Part shown: positions 44,398 to 55,398 of the stretch, piece by piece | How positions within the stretch are numbered: position 1 is the first letter of the stretch | How the letters are laid out: each line of letters starts with the position of its first letter | DNA from: Gnomoniopsis sp. IMI 355080 | Taxonomy: Eukaryota; Ascomycota; Sordariomycetes; Diaporthales; Gnomoniaceae | Length of the DNA: 64,000 bases | Reading direction: 5' to 3' | Assembly (NCBI GenBank): GCA_027946555.1 | Contig: JAPEVC010000026.1 | Span: forward strand, 1 to 64,000 | Position numbers and translations under genes: made by a program | Notes under the pieces: generated by a model | What the model was told of the DNA's origin: nothing | What the model saw: the letters and a program-made list of their open reading frames with translations, nothing else | The model's database searches: none

Positions 44398-46461
44398 TTA
44401 TGACTTGTTTCCCACAAATTCACTAGGTGTGACACCGCAGACTTCCAATTCGGCGTCAATCGTCATGGACTTTCCTGCTCTCGTCCTCTCTCTATCCCTT
44501 TTCGATACTAGTAACCATGTAACACAGATCATGAATACCGTTACTAGGAGCAAACCAATGCTTGTACAATAGCTCACTCTGTAAGATGGCCCAAATTTGG
44601 TTTGATAGACTTGTGGGCCCTTCGACAAAGTTCAACGAGATTAGGAAACTTTACGACCCAAGATGGATTGTTGATAGCAAAATTGACTTACAACTATGCC
44701 CATCAACTGAGTAACGGCCTGGTAGTAGGGAAATGTCAGCGACCGTGAATTTCCAAGGGGGCCTCATAAGAAGATATTTCTCGGACTCACATTTGTCATG
44801 CCTATAGCTGCACCGACGTTCGTCGTTCCACTCACTGCTCTGATACGCTCTAGATATTGTTGAAGTAAGTCTTGCTGCGGTTTGTCGACGACTTGTACGG
44901 GTGTTGCTTACCTGGCCACAGGATAGGAAAGAAACTTGATGTAGCTGCGGTAGCAATGCATACGAAGATGTATTTTGCCACCGCATTTTCTACTGTAATG
45001 AGAAGAATGTAGCAGATGATTTGTGATACCTCAAGAATCAAGCCAGCAACCCACGGACTCATCCGCCCCGAATGAGTGAGCCAACCTAACGTAAGTAGAA
45101 TGGCGAAGACAGCGGTGTATGCGGGCATAGTCATCAACTGGGAGACGGCCGTGTCAGTCATCCCCAGGTCATAGATGACATTGGGCAGAATAAATGTGAT
45201 TCCAAAGCCGCCAATGCCATGGGTGATCCAGATAAGCAAAAATGGTATCAAGGTCGGATCTTTCAACAATGCTCTCATCTGCCGCAAATCGAGGGTCTTG
45301 TTACTCATTGACGGAGCTTGTGAAGGAATATCAGCCAAGATGGCCTTCCTTTCCGCTTCACTAAGGAAAGTGGCATTTTCAGGGTCTGGTTAAAGCATTC
45401 AGTGAGTAGGTGACCTTCTGCGATTGAGTAAAGGGCCTTCAGAAAAGCTCACAATCTGGTAAAAAGAAGAAAGTATATATGCCTAGCAGTATTGCCGGTA
45501 GACCTTCTATGATGAAGACCTAGATCGACGTCAGTCATTGTGTCCATGCCAGATTCACGCATAGAGCTTTCGCGTTCAGCTTACCCATCGCCACCCAGCT
45601 AGACCACCAGCACCATTCATAAAGGATATCGCGTAGGCTGTGAGGTGCAATTAGTAGCCTGTCAACGCTGGCAGTCGTAGTTTGCGCTTACCAAGGAGTC
45701 CGCTAATTGTGCCCGAGAACATGCCGCAGGCGTAGAAAAACGCCTAGGTTTGATTAGTGAAAGATAATGATATAGGCGTACAAAGACCTACAATACGAAA
45801 CTTGAGTCTCTGGGTTGGGAACCAAAAGCTCATGTGATATCTAAGCAGATGTCAGACTAATTTACATCATACTATTCACTCAAGGATTTACACAAGAAGA
45901 TGACTCACAAGACGCCTGGATAAAAACCAGCTTCTGCTGCTCCAAGGAAGAAACGGCAAGCCAGAATTCCTGCGTAGTTTTGTGTAGCTCCCTGACACAT
46001 ACTAATCGCACCCTGACTCCTCGTTAGCTAAGTTGTCTCAAGACGTCAGAATATTCACTACGAGAGCATACCCAAGTTATCATGATCCTGGCCATCCATG
46101 TACGCGGGCCAAACTTCTTTAGTGCCAGTGTTGCAATCGGTTCGAAGAACAGGTACGGATAGTAGAATATGCTCAATACCCATGCCCATTGCTGGGAAGT
46201 GAGGTTCCCTAATTGCGCCTTGATACCGTCACCCTGTTCAAGGTTGATGATGGCAGTGTTGCTGATGTTGCTGACGTGAATTCTCATGAAGAGATAAACG
46301 AAAGCATACCAAAGGATGAGGCGGCGATCAAGCTTCCTGTGAGCTGATTTCAAAACCGCCAAAGACGAGTCACCATCTTCTGACTCCCTCAAGGAGACAC
46401 TCCCGCTGGTGTCCGGCTTTCCTGTTGCAGCAGGCGGTCCCATCTGGTTCAAGGTCGACAT
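44398..46461 (-). CDS. MFS transporter, anion:cation symporter (allantoate/nicotinate permease-like) family, ten exons
   Basis: Predicted 498-residue, 12-TM transporter of the ACS group (Dal5/Tna1/Liz1-like), which usually import organic acids or vitamins with protons. Exons: 46072-46461, 45909-46012, 45792-45840, 45692-45743, 45585-45637, 45453-45519, 44912-45385, 44791-44849, 44692-44718, 44398-44619; all phases close and introns are 48-72 nt. Signatures: HRKLDRRLILWYAFVY (helix 1), SNISNTAIIN, the motif after TSQQWAWVLSIFYYPYLFFE, ACRFFLGAAEAGFYPGVLYH, AFFYACGMFSGTISGLLAYAI, GWRW then FIIEGLPAILLG, a central loop with PENATFLSEAERK, and ERIRAVSGTTNVGAAIGMTN near the end. These are standard for the group. 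It is transcribed away from the oxygenase gene at 47351, with 890 nt between starts. Confidence 0.9.
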
Positions 46462-47350
46462 ACTTGTTTTGCGGCAGCGTGTTACCTGTAGTCGAACTAA
46501 TCCACTTTGCAAGGAGCAAGAGTAGCAGGTTGAAAAATGCAGGCTAGTAAGATGATTTGTTTGCGTCCAGTACAACCACTCTCGTCTGGCAGGCGACTGA
46601 AGAAAATACAGGGAAAGAGGTAACACTGCTTGATCCTCTACCTAGTTTCGGTGATTTTATTTAGGGTGATTTGACTAAGTCCCTAGGTACCTAGGCAAGG
46701 TTGTTTGGGTTATAACCGAAAACAGTGACGTGCTTTAGAGTGGGCACTGGGAGATGCGCCGTATCTACGCGAGAGCGGTCATTGTGCAGCATTTAAGCAG
46801 AATATTATTGATTTGCCAACTCGGGTATACTTCAAATTGCAGGTGAATTGGCCATCGAAACTCTAGTTCCACTTTCGGTTCCTAGAGTCAAGGAACACGC
46901 GCTGTCGCGATATGTGCGCAACAAGTGGACTCTAAGATCCTCCCATGTTTGTCCAGAACTCCAGCGGACATTGACTACTATTTACTCACTACTAAAACGC
47001 GATTGTTCAGTTTTCTAAGTTCTGTTGTGAACTGGAAATACCACAGAGCCCTTCATGCGGGATAAGGCATGCCTCTGGCTGAACCCCACGTTGACGATAT
47101 CTGTGCAGAAGATACCACCCATACTGTCCCCTCACCATCTTAGCCGGTATGGCGTGCTTTTCATCAGCCACTTTATGCAGAACATCTTGATATTTCAAGA
47201 CTCCGTACGCCGGCCGGGTTCGACACGGGATTAGGTCAACTTGAGAATACATCCTTGTAGTATAAGAGATCTCCTCTTCTAACGTCACCAGCTCCTTCAC
47301 GTTTCCCATCTGCAACGTCCTCAAATTACATCACATGAGGAATTACCACA
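46462..47350. promoter_or_regulatory. Shared divergent promoter of the ACS transporter and the oxygenase
   Basis: 889 nt between two start codons pointing outward. It contains the 14-nt perfect palindrome CCTAGGTACCTAGG at 46682-46695. Shared regulation of transporter and enzyme is suggested by the arrangement only; no known binding site is certain. Confidence 0.45.
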
Positions 47351-48582
47351 ATGCCAATTGCACTCAAACCGTCTGAAGAGTTGCCTCTTCCCAGATGGGC
47401 AAGACCGGCAAAGACCTCTCAAGATCTGCCGTGGGCAGATATCAAAGTCCTCGATCTATCGACGTTCGATGTTCCGGGTGGCAAGCAGCAGCTCGCTGAA
47501 GAGCTGCGTGAAGCTGTACAAATGATTGTCCCTCGAAACTTTACAGCAAAGCTTCTGCTAACTGATCTTGCCAACCAGGTCCACACCACAGGGTTCTTCA
47601 GCGTCACAGGAACGGGACTCACGGATGAGGAAGTGCAGCGACAGTACGACATTGGACAAGCTTTCTTCGCCATACCGCTCGCAGAAAAGAGCCAACCTCA
47701 GTATAAGTGCGACTTTGCTAATGGTAATTACTTTGGCTACCGCGAGCTCGCAGAGAAGACTGTGAAGGGTACGGGTGTGAGGGACAACGTGGAATCGTTC
47801 AACCACGCCAAGTTCACTAAACACTACAACGACGAGCCCAGACATCCCTTCTTCGAACCATTCAGGCCTGAGATCGAAGACTTTTCCCGGGTAAGTGATG
47901 CCAAGTTTCCTTGAACAGCTGTGCTGTTTGACTGATGATTCCTCAGAAAGCTTTGGGAGTAGCCCAGAAGATCCTGAAGCTTTTCGCTCTCATCCTGGAG
48001 CTTCCCGAGGACTTTTTCGCTTCGGGACATCGCTATGATGACCCTAGCGATGATCATTTGCGATACATGTGCTATCACCCAAGAAGCAAAGAAGATGACG
48101 AAAAGGTTGACAATACCTGGGCACGTGCGCATACAGACTTTGGGTCTTTGACGTTGCTCTGGAGCCAAAATGTAGCAGGCCTGCAAATTAAAGGCATGAA
48201 CGGAGAGTGGCGCTATGTACCACCTGTTGATGGAGGCATCGTTTGTAACGTGGGTGACACGCTCGACTTTTGGTCTGCTTCGTATCTCAAGTCGACTACG
48301 CATAGAGTAGTACGCCCCCCAGAAGACCAGCTTGGTGGAAATAGGTTGGGTCTATTTTACTTTGTGAGGCCTGGAAATGACATTGATATCAAACCGGCGC
48401 CCTCGCCGCTTTTGAAAAGGCTTGGGTTGGTGGGTGAAAATCAGCAGGACGCAACTCCTGTTAAGGGACTGGAGTATGTTCGGAGTCGCGTGAAGGATTA
48501 TCATGATAGCACAGACTACGGAGACAGGAGGGGAAAGACTTTCAAGGTGGGTAATCTGGAGATTGTGGATGAGGCCACTTAG
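47351..48582 (+). CDS. 2-oxoglutarate/Fe(II)-dependent oxygenase, isopenicillin-N-synthase-like
   Basis: Predicted 391-residue cytosolic oxygenase. Exons 47351-47890 and 47947-48582 (56-nt intron, phase 0). The N-terminal DIOX_N-type region carries VLDLSTFDVPGGK and the segment TGFFSVTGTGLTDE. The double-stranded beta-helix core in exon 2 has the iron ligands His-x-Asp in ARAHTDFGSLTLL and the distal His in KSTTHRVVRPP. The 2-oxoglutarate-binding Arg is in NRLGLFYFVRPG. The usual Ser of the RxS pair is Gly here, which I believe is normal in this fungal subgroup. Such enzymes hydroxylate, desaturate or cyclise small molecules, or attack nucleobases and aromatic compounds; the substrate is unknown. 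It is divergent from the ACS transporter, which fits uptake plus first oxidation of one substrate. Confidence 0.92.
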
Positions 48583-49337
48583 CGAGTAGATCAGGCTCGA
48601 TGTCTTTCTCACGCTGTTCTGGGAGAGGAGTGACAGAGGCCCCGCGACTTAAAGGACATGCTTGAGATCCCAAAACATTGTATCAAACTTACCGGTCAGC
48701 GCAGCTCGATCTGCACTTCAACATAATCGAATACACGACAGATCTCACGAACCATGATCGCAACAGGTACTACTAGGTCTCTGAATGAGCTGTTGCCATT
48801 TTGGTATCCATGTATTGGTAATTTCGTTCAAGCGTCGGTAACCCATAGACTAGGTTGCCGGCCCAACAAGATACGCGTAGTTGGACTATCGACTAGCTGT
48901 GAGGTAACATTGGAAAGGCTCTGATTCTCATCGATCATGTAGTGGCGATGATTCCTGGGAATGTTTCGCTTCGAAACGAGGCGAGGATCAGTAGACCGAC
49001 AGCTGCGCAGGGGGACTTTAGGAAGCCTAGTTGGGATCTGCGCGCTGGGAAACAATTCAGTTGAGAAGTTAAAGGACCTAGCCTCTTCTTTCCTCTATGT
49101 TACCTAGATAGTTTCAATATTCCACAGCAGCAAAAATTAGCATGAAAGAACGAAGTCCTGCTTCTTGATTTGGTTATGCTACCACAGCCATGTGTGAGTA
49201 CCTAAATACATCCAATCTTGAACCCTTTCGGCGTCGTGAAAGCCCCCACTCTTTCTATGATCCACGAATTCTATAAAATGCATGATGCAACGTGCTCATC
49301 GACCTCGAGACTATCCCCGTTGCCAATCAGTCCTTAG
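48583..49337. other. Intergenic region after the oxygenase
   Basis: About 750 nt between two convergent genes. Nothing recognisable. Confidence 0.45.
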
Positions 49338-49850
49338 CTAGTCGCAGAAACAACCCGACTCGCACTTTGCATTAGTGGAATCAGAATGCATCTTCAGGCC
49401 CCCTTTGCCATTACTGACGCATTGATACTTGTGCGATACCTCGCAAAGTTTCTTGAGTTCTTTAGCTCCTGCCGTGTACGGTTCGTATCGATTGCCGCAA
49501 GCGAGTTCCGTGCTCTTGTACAGAGGGTTTTGCTTGCAAGAACAAGTTGAAGCGCAAGCCGTGTTCGTTTGATCTCCGGCCGCCTTCCCGTCAACGCATC
49601 TATACTTGATGCTCTTACAGGTTGCGTAAAGACGGGCGTCATTCGGACAGGTATAGTAGTAGCTTTCCGCCCTCGTAACGTAATCCATGGTTTGTCCAAC
49701 CTTAACGGTGCGGATTTCTGCAGCGGGCTCTGGCACAGCGATTGCCATCGTACTCAGGCACAGAGGAAGCAGAATGGCTACAGAATTGTGAGCAATTGAC
49801 AGTATCATGAAACATTGACGAGAAGCCTCACCTTGAAGGAGCGACGGCAT
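49338..49850 (-). CDS. Small secreted protein with a duplicated six-cysteine module
   Basis: Predicted 152-residue secreted protein. Exons 49832-49850 and 49338-49777 (54-nt GT-AG intron, phase 1). Splicing is needed to make the signal peptide MPSLLQAILLPLCLSTMAIA; without it the frame has a weak N terminus. The mature part has 12 cysteines in two like-spaced sets of six. Set 1 is C-x8-C-x6-C-x13-C-x3-C-x-C. Set 2 has the same order with slightly longer gaps (C-x7-C and C-x18-C) and the same end C-x3-C-x-C. Each set also shares an aromatic before its third Cys (KYRC, KYQC) and a Gly/Lys patch after it. All six pairs are probably disulfides. The family is not known to me; size, export and Cys content fit an effector-like or antimicrobial-like protein, but no function can be claimed. 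Confidence 0.8.
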   Translation of the reverse strand: MPSLLQGEASRQCFMILSIAHNSVAILLPLCLSTMAIAVPEPAAEIRTVKVGQTMDYVTRAESYYYTCPNDARLYATCKSIKYRCVDGKAAGDQTNTACASTCSCKQNPLYKSTELACGNRYEPYTAGAKELKKLCEVSHKYQCVSNGKGGLKMHSDSTNAKCESGCFCD

Positions 49851-51238
49851 GATGATTGAATCTGTACGAATTTACGAGTGCGATAGTGTTGGTGGAAGCG
49901 ACGGCGAGAGGAATACCTAGGTATGCACTCAAGATGGATGGATAGAGGCCAGACAGCGGATTGAATAGAAGAGCGAAGAGCGTTTGAATATGCGTCTGTA
50001 ATACAGGAACTCGACAGTCAAGGATGGGAATGAAGATTTGTTTGCACACTGGGAAAAGAATTGTTGAATGAATGCAGATTGGATTTCTTGAAGACCAGCC
50101 TGCTGTCCTGGTGATACTTATACCTGCTGAATGGGTATGTTTTCGCACATTTGGCTTTCCCAGTATTGTCTTCCCACAGAAGCTAGAGGCTGGTATCCCC
50201 TACGATTCGTTTACCTATATTACAACTCTGACCGGTCAGCATGTTACGGCCTGTCAAAGGTGAGGTCGTCATGGCAGTCCTTTGCGAATCGCGAGGCCTG
50301 ATCCATCCAAGGACAGTGACCTTCAAACGACTTCGCCGACATAGTGGATCTGTGAGATGTTGTTGTTACTTTCGATATCCCATTCTCAGCACCCAGAGGC
50401 GGGAGACTTGTCACTAAATGAGTCTCTCGGTTCTCCTCCACTTTCCTGCCGCAGTTGAGCCCACTCCAACAGCAATTTTCAGGCTTCGGTCAGATGGCCA
50501 TGCGACATATCAGCGTCTCGCGGTGCGTTTCAAAGTATTGTCGCGGGCTGATTCTTAGTTGTGGTGTTGTTCATGGGCTTCTGTCGTCTCACTCGGGTCA
50601 GAACTTTCCAACGGAAGACGTGAATAACGCGCGCGATATTTGACAAGAGGCGGTCGATCATGGCCGAATAATGCAGAAATAGCTTCACAGCGCTGGAAGC
50701 CTACCAATGTTCCATTGCAAGTGGACGCAATGACTTGATCAACGTCGGTTGGAACTAAGTACAGGAAGGTGGAGCTTTTGTGGTCCTGGGCACCGCAGAG
50801 CACGGCCGTGGACACCATAGTGGAGGTGAACCCGCCACTGAAGGATTCTCCGGGTCTTCTCACCGCACTCACTTTCGATGCAAATAGATGTGGGACATCG
50901 ACTCTTAGGGACAAGAATTCCAAAATTAGCAAACCCAGATGTTGGAGGGTGGATAAGAATCTGGCGCAGCTCTAGCTTCGTTATAGTGAATGCTATGCAT
51001 GGACAAGTTGAGATTCCGGAGGGACCCACTGCGCTAGACACTTTGTACTACATACATACTTAGGTATTGAAGCCAGCCAATCTTTTGAACAGGTTGTCGC
51101 TCTTCGTCTTCACCATTTCTTGAATCTACTCAGCCCTGAAGGCATTCCGCCCTCAAGACAAGCATTCCACTCCCACATACTTGCGAACGTCTAGTTTGTT
51201 ATTTACCCGAGCAATATTGAGTCATTTTCTCTCGCATA
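49851..51238. other. Intergenic region between two small genes
   Basis: About 1.4 kb between divergent genes. Holds the palindrome ATACCTAGGTAT (49913-49924), about 65 nt upstream of the secreted-protein ATG. Open frames near 50555-50932 on the minus strand have no domain and no signal. Confidence 0.4.
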
Positions 51239-51619
51239 ATGTCATCAAAAATCCCGCTGCCAGATCTACCTGAGAACAGCTACTGGGTCGATCCAAATAC
51301 CAACCCCTCTACTTGGGGTGGCGTTGTGCCACAACCTGGGTTATATATGGCTGCACACAAAGTCGACGTGTGCTTTCTCAACATTGGAGAGGGAAGCTTC
51401 AGGGGACTTAACACCGGCAGGAATGACAGTGTTCACGAGGCCCTGAAGGCCGTGGCTAAGCATGTGGCGAGGGGCTTCTACAAGATTGTTAGTTTGCAGA
51501 TGAGCGAGTATTCATGTGTCGTGGTAATGAAGTCAGACATGTCGAACGAGGATATGGACAAGGTTTGGTTTCCTTGGGGAAGGGAGGGTGATCCTGATAA
51601 CGTGGTTACCTTGACGTAG
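51239..51619 (+). CDS. Small unknown protein, 126 residues
   Basis: A single uninterrupted frame from ATG (51239) to TAG. No signal peptide or TM. The sequence begins MSSKIPLPDLPENSYW and has Trp/Pro-rich and Val/His-rich parts, with good-looking alternating strands (YKIVSLQMSEYSCVVVMKSD) and a helix around EALKAVAKHVARG. I do not recognise it. It is short but has a natural protein composition, and an A/T-rich leader with CGCATAATG before the start. Confidence 0.6.
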   Translation: MSSKIPLPDLPENSYWVDPNTNPSTWGGVVPQPGLYMAAHKVDVCFLNIGEGSFRGLNTGRNDSVHEALKAVAKHVARGFYKIVSLQMSEYSCVVVMKSDMSNEDMDKVWFPWGREGDPDNVVTLT

Positions 51620-52024
51620 TTGGGAGAGGTCTCATGGTTTTGTGGTAACTTCCGTCTAGTGCAAGGTTGAATACATTACAAGAAATCTGTGGATGAATAG
51701 TATGTTATTATAGCATGAGAAACTATGTATTTGAGAATTCGTCTCTCATGCAGAAATTCCCGTTTTCTCATATGAAAAGTAGTTGTAAATGGAGCCAACC
51801 AACATTATAAGACTGATCCTAAAATCAGGTGTGGTGTACTTCCTGAGGTCTTTATATTGCATCTGACTACCTGGATAACATAGCACTTAGACTAGGAAAG
51901 ACATGTTAATGTCTAAAGAAAGATGACAATGTGTATCCGTCTATTATTCAGCCATGCATTACAAGTTCAAATTACCAACAAATGCCAGAGGACGTAACAG
52001 TGAAAAGCTGGAGAAAAAAAGCTC

Positions 52025-52057
52025 AAAAGAAAAAGAAGAAGAAAAAAAAGGGGGGGA
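52025..52057 (+). repeat. Homopurine tract (A/G, ending in a G run)
   Basis: 33 consecutive purines, about 26 of them A or AG mix followed by seven or more G. Sits in the roughly 610-nt gap between the 126-residue gene and the next gene, probably in a 3' region. Confidence 0.8.
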
Positions 52058-52233
52058 CCTCTAGCTTAACAGGAGAAGCGCCCTCAAGCTTGAGGTTGAG
52101 TATTTGACTGGTTTACGGCTTCGATGGCACTTGCCTGACTTCTCGATCCGATATCAACGATCTTATCCCGATGAAAGAGACCAGAGCATCATCCAGTGCT
52201 TTCTAGACCCTGAACGGAAGGCTGCTGACAATA

Positions 52234-53202
52234 TTAGGGACCTTGTGAAGCCGTTGAAGTTGCGCTCGGCCCCGGCGTCCACGGTACAGTGATGTCTGTC
52301 GTCGTCGTCCTAGTGACAGGCGCAATGCTACTAGGATCAGCCGTTGTGGGGACTACTCCAGGTAGGGTCAAGGACGATGCCCACGTGGTTGTGGATGTTG
52401 ACACTGTTGAGGCTGGAGGTAGAGTGGCATACTCAGCGCCATCACACGATATGTCGGTATCTGTCCGCACATATGCCGTCTCACACGCTGCAGCGAGAAC
52501 CAAGTCATCCTCGGCGACGCAAGTGAAGATACTACGCAACGCTACCGAGAAAGGATCTTGACTTCCAATGCTCAATCCCTGACTTATCGCATAGACCAAG
52601 TTGCTGGTCATGAGAACATCGTAGACGCTGTTCAGCTGATGCAGTTCTTCACCACCGTACAACCCAGGTCGGATGCAGCGTGAAGCCAATGGGGTCGCTA
52701 TGGTCAACGACACGGGTTGGGTGGTTGTTTGGACCGAGGTGAAATACATTGTTGTCGTGATGATCGCAGTCACTGAAGAGGTCTTGGCCCTCCACTTCGT
52801 CGTCGTCTGTGTGCTTACCAAGGTAGACATTACTGTTTCTGTAATTGGATATATGCTGATAGCTGTCGTGGCTCTCAACTTCGTGACATGTTCTGTGAAA
52901 AACACGGTGGCCAACGCTGTAGTCGTCAAGGTCCGGATGTCGGGTGATTGTGCCAGTTGAACACAGCGAACCCCGAGCACAAGGGATAATCCAGCCAGAA
53001 ACGTCACTACAACAACAAGGAAGACAATCCACCGACAGTACTGATACTTCTGTGCTTGCTTTGATCGGTAGACGTCTGCACCGAGTTCCAATGGGATTTG
53101 GCCCGGAGCCAAAGGCACAGAACGAAATCGTTCACCCGCGCCGGGTTCGAGATCCTGCATCTGGATGTCATTCGGTCTCTTTTCAAAATTGCATTGGTAC
53201 AT
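52234..53202 (-). CDS. Type II membrane protein with Thr-rich outer domain
   Basis: Predicted 322-residue protein, single exon from ATG at 53202. The first 60 residues are cytosolic and polar (EKRPNDIQMQDLEPGAGERF). One TM helix follows at about residues 60-82 (WIVFLVVVVTFLAGLSLVLG). The outer part has a Thr-rich stretch with ITTTMYF-type repeats and a Cys-containing segment of about 110 residues: CIRPGLYGGEELHQLNSV, then a run with FTCVAEDDLVLAAACETAYV. It ends with a Pro/Thr/Ser tail. No family recognised. Thr-rich sections suggest O-mannosylation and a wall-facing position. Its left neighbour is a purine tract and its right neighbour a flavoenzyme, without an obvious link. Confidence 0.65.
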   Translation of the reverse strand: MYQCNFEKRPNDIQMQDLEPGAGERFRSVPLAPGQIPLELGADVYRSKQAQKYQYCRWIVFLVVVVTFLAGLSLVLGVRCVQLAQSPDIRTLTTTALATVFFTEHVTKLRATTAISIYPITETVMSTLVSTQTTTKWRAKTSSVTAIITTTMYFTSVQTTTQPVSLTIATPLASRCIRPGLYGGEELHQLNSVYDVLMTSNLVYAISQGLSIGSQDPFSVALRSIFTCVAEDDLVLAAACETAYVRTDTDISCDGAEYATLPPASTVSTSTTTWASSLTLPGVVPTTADPSSIAPVTRTTTTDITVPWTPGPSATSTASQGP

Positions 53203-53499
53203 ATTTCAGATTTGGTTGGGCGAATTTTGATAAAATTGGGTGAAAGTCTGACTGGACTCCGGACGGCATTCCGATGCGACCTGTGTGTGGATTTAAATAG
53301 TATCGACTTGCACACCCAGTCATCTGTCCCCCAAACGCAATCACTCTGTGTCCTTGGCTTTGAGTAGACACAAATGAAATCTAGTCACTCAGTCGTTCTC
53401 TCGCTAAATAAATACACGAGCTGTGACAAGCAATTATGCACTTGTCAGCTAGACATAACAAACAACACCCCTTCTATATTTCTCAGCCAAAGCGCTCTC

Positions 53500-55398
53500 T
53501 CAGTACTCAAAGCTCTCATACGTCACATCCCTCCCCTCCAACCACCCCGTGAGCAGCTTCAACATCTCCGGCGCCGTGCATAAGTAATATTTCCTTGGGA
53601 CCTCCTTTCCGTCCAACAAGATGACATCTTCCCGACTCATTCTCTTACAAACAATCTCGCTCCCCAGTCCCGCCAACGGACCTCCCTCAACCTCATCCAC
53701 GTCCTTCCATCCAGTAACAAACACCGTCGTCCTCTGCGCGAACCCGGTAATCTTCCCAAACACATCCACAGCAAAAGGCAAATCTTCCGCCCTCAAGCTC
53801 CACAGCACCCGAAAGCTCCTCCCCGCAGCCAGCAGCCCAGGCGCCTGCCCCAACGCCGGCGTGATCCCCACGCCCGCCGCAACAAACACGGCCTCCGTCC
53901 TCCCATCATGATCATCACCCACCTCCGGAACACGATGCGCCTCCTCTCCACCAAATCCCAACACCGGCACCTCCAGCGGTGCCCGCAGATTCCACTTCCA
54001 CAATAATCCCGTCACAGGCCCGTGTTTCCGCACCGTAATCTGCATCTCTGTGCCCTCCTTCACCATCTCTTCCTTCCCCGGCCCCGGCGCGTTCGACACC
54101 GTAAAAGTCCTCACGAAATCGTCATTCAAGCTCGCCGGGTCGTCATCGCGCATGTGACTATATCCAGCGTCCAGTTCCTCCGAGAAATCCAGCGTGACGT
54201 GCTGCCCTGGCTTCCACATCCTTACTCCGCCCTTCATGGCTGTTTCCAGTGTAAAAGTAAATCTAGCAATCGAGGGCGTGAGAATCTCTCGATTGACAAG
54301 CGTGGCCGTCATAGACGCCTTCGTCGCCGCCTCAGCCGCCGCCCCTCCGCTGCCAGTCTCGCCCACAACCCGCCGCACCGGGGGGTTATACGGGCTAAAG
54401 TCCACCACGTCCCCGCGAAAAGGCAAGCCGTCCCGCACGAACCTCGCAGCCGTGACATGAATCTTGACTGCAAGCTTCGTGTGCGGCAGCAATCTCGCCG
54501 CGTCGCCGCCCACGAGGATGGTCGTCTCGCCTGTTAGGTACAGCACGTCGCCCGTCTCAAAGTCCGGCACGCAGATGCCCCCCAGAGGACGCACGTGCAT
54601 GTTACCTAGCGTCTGGTAGAGCCGGTTGCCCGAGTACTCGGGATAGATGAGCTGCGTGCCATTCTCGGCGTCGTTGCTGATGACGCGCATGAAGCCTGGG
54701 GCTCCGCCGCGGTGATTTGTGTCCATGCTGCGCCCGTCCGTAGAGGAGAGAAAGAATAAATCCGCCTTTTCTAGTAGTGCGAGCGCATCGGAGCTTATGG
54801 GAAGCGTATCAGAGATGAGTCGCGGGCAAGGGAGATGTGGGTGAATGGTCTTCTTGTTGAGGTACTTGGGGCAATTCCCCAAGCTCTCCTCGACCAACAT
54901 CGCCATCTGCACCCTGGCTACATCCTCTTCGCCGGTGGTGAAGTCCACCTTGCCCGCGACCAGCCTGCCTCCCAGCTTGACCCGATCCCTCGTCTCAAGA
55001 TCAATACTCAATCCCGCCATCACCCTCCCCCCACCGCCTTCCAGCTCCTCGCGGCTAATGTGATACGGCTCATCGCTCAGTCTTTGCCCATCCATTCGAG
55101 TCCCGAACAGACTGATCGCTACAGGATCATAACGCGCATCAGCCATGCTCTGCAACGCAAGGACACCCTGCTCGAGCGGCGCTGCGAAGCCAGCCTCTCC
55201 GCCCCACACACTCGTCCACGGTCTGCCCTCATCGTCAAGTGTGCTAATTGCCATGAGCGGCGAGGCAGCGACTCGTAGGGCGAAACGCGCAGGCAGGCCG
55301 ACTTGTGTTGGGTTGCTGCGGAGCGGTGGGATGTGCAGGAGGGCTTGGATGGCGGTTTCGCCGGGGTGGAAGGCTGTTCGCTCGAGGTAAACAGCCAT
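53500..55398 (-). CDS. Fusion flavoprotein: FMN-binding split barrel plus ferredoxin-NADP reductase-type domain
   Basis: Predicted 632-residue protein, intronless; the longer frame starts with GTG, so the ATG at 55398 (MAVYLERTAFHPGE) is used. Residues about 40-330 form a pyridoxamine-5-phosphate-oxidase-like split barrel (SPLMAISTLDDEGRPWTSVWGGEAG, DRVKLGGRLVAGKVDF, the DLFFLSSTDG and HRGGAPGFMRV segments). Residues about 375-630 form a reductase: the FAD-binding RTFTVSNAPG motif (R-x-F/Y-T/S-x-S-N), the pyrophosphate and NAD-binding GVGITPALG motif, and YYLCTAPEML near the end. The iron-sulfur domain often seen at the C terminus of this fold group is absent. The protein may transfer electrons from NAD(P)H to an FMN-bound substrate reduction site; the substrate is unknown. 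Confidence 0.85.
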   Translation of the reverse strand: MAVYLERTAFHPGETAIQALLHIPPLRSNPTQVGLPARFALRVAASPLMAISTLDDEGRPWTSVWGGEAGFAAPLEQGVLALQSMADARYDPVAISLFGTRMDGQRLSDEPYHISREELEGGGGRVMAGLSIDLETRDRVKLGGRLVAGKVDFTTGEEDVARVQMAMLVEESLGNCPKYLNKKTIHPHLPCPRLISDTLPISSDALALLEKADLFFLSSTDGRSMDTNHRGGAPGFMRVISNDAENGTQLIYPEYSGNRLYQTLGNMHVRPLGGICVPDFETGDVLYLTGETTILVGGDAARLLPHTKLAVKIHVTAARFVRDGLPFRGDVVDFSPYNPPVRRVVGETGSGGAAAEAATKASMTATLVNREILTPSIARFTFTLETAMKGGVRMWKPGQHVTLDFSEELDAGYSHMRDDDPASLNDDFVRTFTVSNAPGPGKEEMVKEGTEMQITVRKHGPVTGLLWKWNLRAPLEVPVLGFGGEEAHRVPEVGDDHDGRTEAVFVAAGVGITPALGQAPGLLAAGRSFRVLWSLRAEDLPFAVDVFGKITGFAQRTTVFVTGWKDVDEVEGGPLAGLGSEIVCKRMSREDVILLDGKEVPRKYYLCTAPEMLKLLTGWLEGRDVTYESFEY

